A stretch of 7,857 bases of DNA from an uncultured Polyangiaceae bacterium (GTDB lineage: Bacteria > Myxococcota_A > Polyangia > Polyangiales > Polyangiaceae). Shown here piece by piece: positions 1-5,956 of this stretch. The notes under the pieces are model-generated. The model did not search any database. It was given only the letters and a program-made list of their open reading frames with translations, and had not been told where the DNA came from. The DNA lies in the NCBI GenBank assembly GCA_938004815.1, contig CALKVR010000757.1, forward strand, positions 1-7,857. The letters run 5' to 3'. The translations under genes and the position numbers were made by a program. Each line of letters begins with the position of its first letter. Position 1 is the stretch's first letter.

Positions 1-459
1 GCTCGGCGCGCTCGGCGTCTGACCGCAGTCGCGGCCACGGAAGCGGGGCGCGGCTCGCAACGGGACAGAGGCGGAGGCGCGCGGTTGCGTCCGCGGTTGC
101 GACCACCGCGTTCGCCTGCGGCCCCGCGGCTGCGACCACCGTCTTCGCCCGCGGACGGAAGTGGGCGGGTGCAATCTTGATCATGACGGTTCCGTCCGTG
201 ACGGCGTCCGAGCTTGCGACCACGCCTCGGGCGACGTTGATTTTCGCGGGCTCTTGGCTCTGCGCCCTGACGAAACCGCAGACGATCACCCGCCGCGGTC
301 GCATCCGCGGTCGCAGCCGGCGCCATCAAGGCTTGAAGTAGGCAGTTGCATCCGCGGGGGCGCGCCCGCGCACCGCAACCGGCCAGGGGGCGCTGCGAAC
401 GAATGCTGCGACAAGCACCGGCACACCGGCGGGCCGAGGCCGACGGTAAGATCGGCGTG
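1..459. other. Non-coding region with degenerate GC-rich repeats
   Basis: I see no convincing gene here. Frames are open on both strands, as expected at this GC content, but their translations are Arg/Pro/Ala/His-rich and lack any recognisable domain. A short + strand frame enters from the left edge and stops at TGA 20-22, which could be the tail of a neighbouring gene, but six codons cannot establish that. The region is marked by related dodecamers near GCGGTTGCGACC at about 25, 81, 93, 126, 210, 295, 307 and 342, and by a 33-bp tandem duplication at 92-157. A small inverted repeat GACGG-TT-CCGTC sits at 185-196. No clear promoter for the downstream acetyltransferase could be assigned. Confidence 0.6.
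92..157. repeat. Two-copy 33-bp imperfect tandem repeat
   Basis: Positions 92-124 and 125-157 align without gaps over 33 bp with about six mismatches. Both copies share the core TGCGACCACCG, followed by TTCGCC and GCGG. A perfect 9-bp inverted repeat, CGTCCGCGG at 88-96 and CCGCGGACG at 149-157, brackets the duplication and could close a large stem-loop. The 33-bp period is a multiple of three, so descent from coding sequence is possible, but the other related dodecamers in the region do not keep a common phase. Function is unknown. Confidence 0.65.
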
Positions 460-600
460 ATGGTCGAAGACGAGGAGACGGACGCGACATTCGACGCGCT
501 CGAGGCGGCCCTCTTCGATGCCGGTGTCGTCGCGCGGGTGGGCGAGACGATTGCGACCTCGCACCGCTCGCAGAAAATCGGCTCGGAGAGCAAGTGGACC
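460..600 (+). other. Coding-like segment, possible displaced 5' part of the GNAT gene
   Basis: From ATG 460 one frame reads MVEDEETDATFDALEAALFD and continues as ordinary-looking acidic and then mixed sequence to about position 600. About 42 of its 50 codons end in G or C, much higher than the acetyltransferase frame over the same bases. After about 600 that bias is lost and the translation becomes Arg/Ser-rich, although the frame has no stop until 1213-1215. The acetyltransferase frame lies one base back and is open from 450 onward. Joining the two at the AAAA run (574-577) would need a single -1 shift and would give one protein of about 259 residues. It may be a mutated or mis-sequenced 5' end, a separate remnant, or chance. 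The ribosome binding site before 460 is weak. Confidence 0.35.
585..590 (+). promoter_or_regulatory. Ribosome binding site for the GNAT gene
   Basis: GGAGAG lies just upstream of GTG 594; its GGAG part leaves 5 nt to the start codon. This is the main support for choosing GTG 594 over ATG 636 further in. Confidence 0.5.
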
Positions 601-1235
601 CGAGAACGCTCGCAGCACCGCAGCGCCGATCGTGGATGGAGCGCGCAAGGGCGGAGCCACCGAGCTGGCCACGGTCGAATCGGTGGGAGAGTCGCTACTG
701 GCTGCTCGAGGCGGGGAGAACGGTCGGGACCATCGCGCTCGGCAGGCCGTTTCTCGGAAGCGCATGGGTGCGCGTTTCGAGCCTCTACGTCGTGCCGCAA
801 GCGCGTGGCCGCGGGACCGCGCGGCGGTCTCTCGCCGAGGTGCAGCGCGCGCTGGGTGGTCACTGGCGCGGCATCCGCCTCGAGACGGGTTGGACATGGC
901 AGAAGAGCCTTCGCTTCTACCTTCGGGCCGGTTTCTGGGTGCGGATGTGGAAGCGCGACATCGAGCTCTACGCGGGTTTGGGCGTGCCGGCGCCGCGTGT
1001 CGAGCTCGGTACGCGCGCGGCGACGCTCTGGGTCGATGTCGAAGGCGAGCGCATCGCCCTCGCCACCGCGGAGCGCGATGGTGACAAGCTCGTCTCCTTC
1101 GTTGCCAAGAGCCTGGACCAGCTCGACGCGGGCGCCGTCCCACCCGAAGCGCACGAGGGGCTATCCGTCATCGCTCGGGACGCCGACTCGACGTTGGCGG
1201 TCCTGCTCGCGATGAAGCTGCCCGAGCCGAGCTAG
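594..1235 (+). CDS. GNAT-family N-acetyltransferase
   Basis: This 213-residue protein should transfer an acetyl group from acetyl-CoA to an amine; the substrate cannot be told from the sequence. Residues 31-50 (RWESRYWLLEAGRTVGTIAL) match the beta2-beta3 strands of the fold. Residues 64-80 carry motif A, LYVVPQARGRGTARRSL, with the pyrophosphate-binding pattern R71-x-x-G74-x-A76. Residues 105-123 (SLRFYLRAGFWVRMWKRDI) match motif B with the usual FY..xGF. About 80 residues after the GNAT core form a C-terminal extension I do not recognise. GTG 594 was chosen for its GGAGAG site, but codon bias before it favours another frame from 460, so the true N-terminus may be longer and the gene may be frameshifted. 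It runs toward the hydrolase gene and ends 11 nt from it. Confidence 0.78.
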   Translation: MDPRTLAAPQRRSWMERARAEPPSWPRSNRWESRYWLLEAGRTVGTIALGRPFLGSAWVRVSSLYVVPQARGRGTARRSLAEVQRALGGHWRGIRLETGWTWQKSLRFYLRAGFWVRMWKRDIELYAGLGVPAPRVELGTRAATLWVDVEGERIALATAERDGDKLVSFVAKSLDQLDAGAVPPEAHEGLSVIARDADSTLAVLLAMKLPEPS

Positions 1236-1246
1236 GGACAGCCCGT

Positions 1247-2089
1247 CTAGGCGTACGCCTCGATCACCCGCACAAGCTCGCGGTTGAACTCCTCCGGGTG
1301 CTCACGGTGCATGAAGTGCCCGCCGGGCACCCTCACGACCTCGTAGCTCTGGGCGTAGTGCTTGCGCGCGCGGTCGTAGGCCTCGGGCGAGATGTTGTCG
1401 GACAGGCCTGCGAACGCGACCGCGGGGACCTCGACGCGGCGGCGGAGGCTCTTGGGGAGGATCGGCGAGAGCGCCTTGTAGTAGCCGATGGCGGCTTCGA
1501 GGTGGCCGGGCGGCGAGAGGGCGGCGCGGACGGCGTCGGTCTCGCCCGGAGGGACGGCCCAGCCGGGCGACCAGCGCGCGACGAGCTCGTCGAGGTGTCG
1601 GAGATCGCCCTTGCGGATGCGCGCGGCGGCGCCCGGCATGTTGAGGCTGAAGAAATGGCGCACCGTCCAGAGGAGGCTCGGCGTCGGCTTCATCGTGGCC
1701 GGGTGCGGGATGGCGAGCGTGACGAGGAGCCGCAGGCGCTCGGGCTCGAGGCCCGCCGCGCTGTAAGCGGCGCTGGCACCCCAGTCGTGGCCGACGACGA
1801 TGGCGCGCTCTTCACCCAGCGCGGCGATGAGGGCGAGCGCGTCGTTGCCCAGGGTGTCGCCGTCGTAGCGGCCGTCGCTCGGGATCGCGGTCGGGTAGTA
1901 GCCGCGCATGAACGGCGTGACGCACCGAAACCCGGCGGCAGCGACCGCTGGGCGGGCGTGATCCCACGTGTGCGCGGTGTCGGGAAACCCGTGGAGCATG
2001 AGCACGAGGGGCCCCGACCCCTCTTCGAAATAGGCGAAGTCGACGCCGTTCGCGTCGACCCGCTTCAGCTCACCCGCCCCCCGCGCCAC
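1247..2089 (-). CDS. Alpha/beta-fold hydrolase, epoxide hydrolase/haloalkane dehalogenase type
   Basis: This is a complete 280-residue soluble hydrolase. The oxyanion-side motif HGFPD is at 33-37. The nucleophile elbow GHDWGA at 100-105 has Asp102 as nucleophile, which places it with epoxide hydrolases and haloalkane dehalogenases rather than serine esterases. FMRGYYPT at 60-67 replaces the common D-x-R-G-x-G-x-S loop. The likely catalytic His is H258 in GGHFMHREHP, and D231 in GLSDN is the probable acid. Residues about 130-210 form the variable cap, so the substrate cannot be predicted. The start is GTG; no other plausible in-frame start precedes the HGFP strand, and the ribosome binding site is weak. 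It lies 4 nt after the TPR gene stop, so co-transcription and translational coupling are likely. Confidence 0.88.
   Translation of the reverse strand: MARGAGELKRVDANGVDFAYFEEGSGPLVLMLHGFPDTAHTWDHARPAVAAAGFRCVTPFMRGYYPTAIPSDGRYDGDTLGNDALALIAALGEERAIVVGHDWGASAAYSAAGLEPERLRLLVTLAIPHPATMKPTPSLLWTVRHFFSLNMPGAAARIRKGDLRHLDELVARWSPGWAVPPGETDAVRAALSPPGHLEAAIGYYKALSPILPKSLRRRVEVPAVAFAGLSDNISPEAYDRARKHYAQSYEVVRVPGGHFMHREHPEEFNRELVRVIEAYA
1249..1260. repeat. 12-bp perfect palindrome at the hydrolase stop codon
   Basis: AGGCGTACGCCT is its own reverse complement. It covers the last codons and part of the stop of the hydrolase gene, next to the 11-nt gap between the two convergent genes. It could form only a very short hairpin and has no T tract, so a role as a terminator is unproven. 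Confidence 0.4.
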
Positions 2090-2093
2090 AGCG

Positions 2094-3152
2094 CTACGGC
2101 TTCTTCGGCGCGCCGCCCTTGGGCGGCGGCTTTTTCTTGCCGTCGAGCATATCTTTGGCCTGCTTGCCGATCGGCGTGTCTTTGCCCAGATCGTAGGCCC
2201 GCTTGAGCTCTTGCTTGGCGCGGATGCCGTTGCCCTGGGCGAACAGCGACTGGGCCAGGTAGTAGTGCGCGGCCTGGAAGTTGGGGTCGATCTTGATCGC
2301 CGACTCGAAGTCGGCGCCCGCGTCTTTTTCCTGATCGAGCTCGTGCTTGCAGATGCCGCGCCGCACGAAGAACTCGGCCGCGTCTTTCTTCAGGCCGATC
2401 GCCTTGTCGAGGACCTTCACGCACTCGGCGAACGCCTTGCCCGGACCGAGCATGCGGCCGATGGTCGCGAGGGTGGGCGCGTCGTCGATGCCGTCGGCGG
2501 CCTTGACGAGGTGCGGGACCGCCTGCTCGACCCGCTTGTTCTCGAAGAGCATCGTCCCGTACGCGAAGCTGAGCTGCGCCGAGGGTGACTTGGCGAGAGC
2601 CTGGTCGTACGCCTTGGACGCGGAGTCGATGTCGCCCTTGAGCCCGTAGGCGTAGCCGAGGTTCGTGAGCAGGTTCACGTTCTCGGGGTCGTGGGCGAGC
2701 GCCTTCTTGATGACGGGGATGGCCTGGTCCGGGCGCGGCGGCTCGTCGAGGTAGATCGCGGCGAGGTTGTTCGCCGCCTCGACGAGCGTGGCGTCGAAGG
2801 CAACCGCCTGCTTGTAGAGCTTCTCGGCCTCTTTCTTGTCGCCGCCGCTCTGCTCGATCGCGAGCCCGAGATAGAAGGCGGACTCGGCGCTGCGAGGCTC
2901 CTCGTCGAGGGCCTTTTTCAGGACGGGGATGGCGTCGGCGAACTTGCCGGACTTGACCAGCTCGACCCCCTCGTCCAAACCGGCCGGGCGCTTGGGGCCC
3001 TTGCCCTCGACGTCGACGGGCCCCGGGGGGTCTGCGTCGAGCGGCCGATCGACGGGCTCGGGGGTGCTGCTGCAGGCAGCCGTGCTCAGGGCGACGCAGA
3101 GCGCCGCCGCCAGGGTCATCGCCTCAGGTGCCCGCCGTCCGCCCAGCCACAT
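2094..3152 (-). CDS. TPR-repeat protein, probable lipoprotein
   Basis: The protein has 352 residues. Its N-terminus has two Arg (R6, R7), a hydrophobic stretch (TLAAALCVALSTAA) and Cys27, then a Pro/Asp-rich spacer to about residue 57. This looks like an exported lipoprotein, although the residues before Cys27 (T-A-A) lack the usual Leu at -3. Residues about 59-326 are tetratricopeptide helices, with clear units at about 59-92, 90-124, 125-159, 160-193, 260-291 and 292-326 (for example EFFVRRGICKHELDQEKDAG). TPRs bind protein partners, so an envelope scaffold role is an inference. The tail is basic (GKKKPPPKGGAPKKP). ATG 3152 was chosen over ATG 3119 because GGGAG stands 6 nt upstream and because it adds the Arg pair to the signal. 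The gene overlaps glnD by 29 bp and precedes the hydrolase by 4 nt. Confidence 0.87.
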   Translation of the reverse strand: MWLGGRRAPEAMTLAAALCVALSTAACSSTPEPVDRPLDADPPGPVDVEGKGPKRPAGLDEGVELVKSGKFADAIPVLKKALDEEPRSAESAFYLGLAIEQSGGDKKEAEKLYKQAVAFDATLVEAANNLAAIYLDEPPRPDQAIPVIKKALAHDPENVNLLTNLGYAYGLKGDIDSASKAYDQALAKSPSAQLSFAYGTMLFENKRVEQAVPHLVKAADGIDDAPTLATIGRMLGPGKAFAECVKVLDKAIGLKKDAAEFFVRRGICKHELDQEKDAGADFESAIKIDPNFQAAHYYLAQSLFAQGNGIRAKQELKRAYDLGKDTPIGKQAKDMLDGKKKPPPKGGAPKKP

Positions 3153-5889
3153 GGTCCGCTCCCGTATCACGCTTTGACACGGGCGTCGCCTCTCCCTTGG
3201 GTGCCGACGAGGCGTCGACCGCCGGCGCAGATTCGGACGCGGCGACGTCGTCTGGCTCGCCGAGGGCGCGGAGAACGTGCGCCACGACGTCGGCGCTGCG
3301 ACGGCCGGGGCCGAGCTTCTTTCCACCCTCGTCCTGCACGTAGAAGACGTCGATGGCCCGGTTGCCCTCGGTGTTGATCTTGGCGACGGCGATCGCGAGG
3401 CCCAGCTCGTAGAGCGCGTTGGCGATCGCGAAGAGCACGCCGGGCCGGTCGGCGGTGACGACCTCGATGATCGTGTGCTGCCGGCTCGCGCGGTGATCGA
3501 GGGCGACCCGCGTCCCCACCTTGGGCGCCCCGCGCTTCTGCGCGGTCGGCGGGCCGAGGGTGATGTTCGGCCTCGTCTCGCCGAGCACCATCGCCGACAG
3601 ATCGCGGCGCACCTTGGTGAGGGCGCGCACGGCCGCCTCCGGACCCTCGACGCGGCTCTGCACCCAGAAGAGATCGACCGCTTGCACCGAGCCGTCGCTC
3701 CGCTTGCGCGTGTAGACCTGCGCCGCGAGCACCTCGAGCTTCGACGCGGTGAGCGCGGCAGAGATCAGGGCCAAGAGGCCCGCGCGGTCGCGAGCGACGA
3801 CCACGAGCTCGGTCGCATCGGGGTGGCTCGACGGGACGATCTCGACGCTGACAGGACCGTCCTTGAAATCGCGCACGACCTCGGCGTGCTCGACGATCGC
3901 CTGCGCGGTACTGGCCAAGAGGTACCGGTCCGGCATCGACTCGAGGTAGCGCGCGGGGGCGGCTCTCTGCCCTGCGGCCTCGCCGGCCCCCGCCGCCTCG
4001 CGGCCGGCCCTATCGACGTAGCCGTCGGCGAAGCCGAGGACCTCTTTGCGCAAGAGCTCGGCGCGCCCGACCTCACCGCTCGCCCCTGTCAGCGCCTCGT
4101 CGGCGGCGATGTAGAGCTCGTCGAGGAGGTGGGCTTTCCACGAGGTGAGCGACGTCGGGCTGGTGGTCGAGACGTCGACGATCGTGAGCAGGTAGAGGTT
4201 GCGGAGGGTCTCGCGCGCCGACACGGTCTCGATGAGCTCGTTGGCGGTCGCGGGGTCGTCGATGTCGCGGCGGGTCGCGAGGCGGTACATCGTCAGGTGC
4301 TCGCGGATGAGCCGGCTCGCCTCTTCGATCTCTTCGGGGCGAAACTCGAGACGCCCGAGGATCTGGTGCGCCATCTCGGCGCCGCGCTCGCTGTGGTCGC
4401 GCCGACCGATCGCCTTGCCGACGTCGTGGAGCAGCGTCGCGAACGCGAGGACGGTCGGCGACAGGACCTCGGCGGCCAGGCGAGACGCGAGCGGGTACTG
4501 CGACGCGAGATCGCCGCGCGCGAGGGCGGCCAGCCTGTCGACGGCGGCCACGCTGTGAACGTCGACCGTGTACACGTGGTAGAGGTCGTGGTGCACGCGC
4601 CCGACGACGGGAGAGAACTCGGGGATCATCGCGAGCAAGAGCCCCAGCTCGTGGAGCTCGCGGAGCGCGCTGCCCTTCGTGAGCTTGGTCTCTTTGCGGG
4701 TCGAGACCAGATCGACGAACGCGCGCCGCGCCGCCGCGCTCTGCCGCAAGCGCCCGCACCACGCAGCGTCGCTCGAGAACCGCTGGATGATCTCGCGGGC
4801 GTGCGGGTAGATGGGCCGGTTCTTTTCGACCGCGGCGACGACGAGGCGGAGCGCGAGCTCGGGCTCGGCCCCGATGCGGGTCGCGTCGTCGAGCGTGACC
4901 GCATCGTCGAAGAGCTTCAGGCCGTGGCCGAGGTCCTCGGCCTTGGGCCGGCGCTTGGTCTCGTGCGCCGCGCGCGCGAGCATCGTCGTCATCCCCCTCG
5001 AGATGACGCGAGCGGCCCGGTAGTACGAGCTCATCATCTGCTCGACCGCCTCGGTGTCGTCACCGTAGCCGAGGCTCTTCGCGATCGACTCTTGTTCGTC
5101 GAACGTGAACCGATCGCTGCGGCGGCCGGCGTGGGCATGGAGGTGATGACGGATCTGCCAGAGCTGCTCCTCGGCCTCCGAGAGATCGAGCGCCTCGCGC
5201 GGGACGAGCGCGCCGACCCGTACCAGCGCGCCGATCTCGCCCGCGCCGTACCGCGCGTGGCCGGCCCACCGAAAGACATCCAGATCGCGCAGCCCGCCGG
5301 CGCCGTTTTTCACGTCCGGCTCGAGCAGGTAGACCGAGTCGCCGAACCGTTCGTGGCGTCGTGCGACCTCTTCTCCGAGGCGCTCGGCGAAGTGGCCGAG
5401 CTCGCTGGCAGCGAACAGGCTCCCCGAGACGCGCCAGACCACCTCGTCGGAGAGCGCACGATCGCCCGCCAGGTGGCGCCAATCGAGGAGGCTCGTGGCG
5501 GTGGCGAGGTCCTCGCGCGCGAGCTCGACGACGTCGCCGAGCAAGAGGACCTGGTGCCCGATCGCGAAGCCGGCATCCCACAGCGGATACAGCACCGCGT
5601 CGACCACCCGCTCGGCCTCGTCGACGGACCGCGCGAGCACGCGGACGTCGAGATCGCTCCGGAGCGCCACCGCCCCCCGGCCATAGCCGCCGACGGCGGC
5701 GAACGCGACTGGCCGCCCCTCGGCGGCAGCGAAGACGGGCCGGAGCAGCTCGTCGTACGAGCGCGCCACCACCCGACCCAGCTCGAGCCCCCACCCGCTC
5801 TCGTGCTCCGGGGTCGACGGGGCGGGGAGCGCCCCGAGCAGATCCTCGCGCAGACGCGCGAGCTTCGACTTCAGGTTGGGGTCGGTCAA
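3124..5889 (-). CDS. glnD: Bifunctional PII uridylyltransferase / uridylyl-removing enzyme
   Basis: The enzyme senses glutamine and adds UMP to, or removes it from, the nitrogen regulator PII in the cytoplasm. At 921 residues it is slightly longer than the E. coli enzyme (about 890), and all domains are present. The nucleotidyltransferase domain has GGYGRG at 67-72 and S78-D79-L80-D81 with both catalytic Asp. EPDVKNGAGGLRD at 190-202 is the conserved linker motif. The HD domain, which removes UMP, shows YTVDVHS (440-446), LLHDVGK (486-492) and DHSERGA (498-504). Two ACT domains for glutamine sensing are at about 694-770 (VVVARDRAGLLALISAAL) and 806-880 (VVTADRPGVLFAIANALYEL). An Ala/Gly-rich insert (about 625-648) separates HD from ACT1, and the last 40 residues are a low-complexity tail. 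The start is TTG; a stop five codons upstream excludes a longer form. No PII gene is next to it. Confidence 0.96.
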   Translation of the reverse strand: MTDPNLKSKLARLREDLLGALPAPSTPEHESGWGLELGRVVARSYDELLRPVFAAAEGRPVAFAAVGGYGRGAVALRSDLDVRVLARSVDEAERVVDAVLYPLWDAGFAIGHQVLLLGDVVELAREDLATATSLLDWRHLAGDRALSDEVVWRVSGSLFAASELGHFAERLGEEVARRHERFGDSVYLLEPDVKNGAGGLRDLDVFRWAGHARYGAGEIGALVRVGALVPREALDLSEAEEQLWQIRHHLHAHAGRRSDRFTFDEQESIAKSLGYGDDTEAVEQMMSSYYRAARVISRGMTTMLARAAHETKRRPKAEDLGHGLKLFDDAVTLDDATRIGAEPELALRLVVAAVEKNRPIYPHAREIIQRFSSDAAWCGRLRQSAAARRAFVDLVSTRKETKLTKGSALRELHELGLLLAMIPEFSPVVGRVHHDLYHVYTVDVHSVAAVDRLAALARGDLASQYPLASRLAAEVLSPTVLAFATLLHDVGKAIGRRDHSERGAEMAHQILGRLEFRPEEIEEASRLIREHLTMYRLATRRDIDDPATANELIETVSARETLRNLYLLTIVDVSTTSPTSLTSWKAHLLDELYIAADEALTGASGEVGRAELLRKEVLGFADGYVDRAGREAAGAGEAAGQRAAPARYLESMPDRYLLASTAQAIVEHAEVVRDFKDGPVSVEIVPSSHPDATELVVVARDRAGLLALISAALTASKLEVLAAQVYTRKRSDGSVQAVDLFWVQSRVEGPEAAVRALTKVRRDLSAMVLGETRPNITLGPPTAQKRGAPKVGTRVALDHRASRQHTIIEVVTADRPGVLFAIANALYELGLAIAVAKINTEGNRAIDVFYVQDEGGKKLGPGRRSADVVAHVLRALGEPDDVAASESAPAVDASSAPKGEATPVSKRDTGADHVAGRTAGT
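3159..3163 (-). promoter_or_regulatory. Ribosome binding site of the TPR gene, inside glnD
   Basis: On the minus strand GGGAG is followed by 6 nt and then ATG 3152. The site lies within the last codons of glnD, so ribosomes finishing glnD pass over it. It decides the TPR gene start. Confidence 0.7.
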
Positions 5890-5956
5890 GGCCGATGAAG
5901 CCTACCACCGACGTTCGACGACGCCCTCAGGCCCGCGCTTTACCGCAGGCACCGCC
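5890..5956. other. Intergenic gap before glnD
   Basis: These 67 nt separate the VWA gene stop from the glnD TTG start, both on the minus strand. It is the longest gap in the minus-strand run and so the likeliest place for a glnD promoter. I see no convincing -35/-10 pair, terminator hairpin with T tract, or strong ribosome binding site; a weak GGTAGG lies rather far upstream of the start. Confidence 0.4.

Noticed and set aside
2..22. Possible C-terminal tail of a + strand gene ending at TGA 20-22
   Set aside because: Six codons (LGALGV) with G/C at most third positions are consistent with a gene end but are too few to support one.
185..196. GACGG-TT-CCGTC inverted repeat as an operator or terminator
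   Set aside because: The arms are only 5 bp with a 2-nt loop and no T tract, and such short repeats are common by chance in GC-rich DNA.
88..353. CRISPR array
   Set aside because: The repeated units are short, degenerate and irregularly spaced, without uniform spacers or nearby cas genes.
286..1143. A 285-codon minus-strand frame over the left region and the GNAT gene
   Set aside because: The translation is dominated by Arg, Pro and Ala with no recognisable motif, and it opposes the GNAT motifs.
1298..2206. A 302-codon + strand frame opposite the hydrolase
   Set aside because: It has no domain, while the opposite strand encodes a complete hydrolase with HGFP, GHDWGA and the catalytic His.
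3153..3326. Longer N-terminus for the TPR protein
   Set aside because: The added residues are Arg/Pro/Ser-rich, lie inside glnD, and would bury the signal peptide; GGGAG before ATG 3152 marks the better start.
3277..5898. An 873-codon open frame on the + strand opposite glnD
   Set aside because: It is an antisense image of the well-supported glnD frame. Its translation is Arg/Glu/Asp/Val-rich with no domain, and long antisense frames are expected at this GC content.
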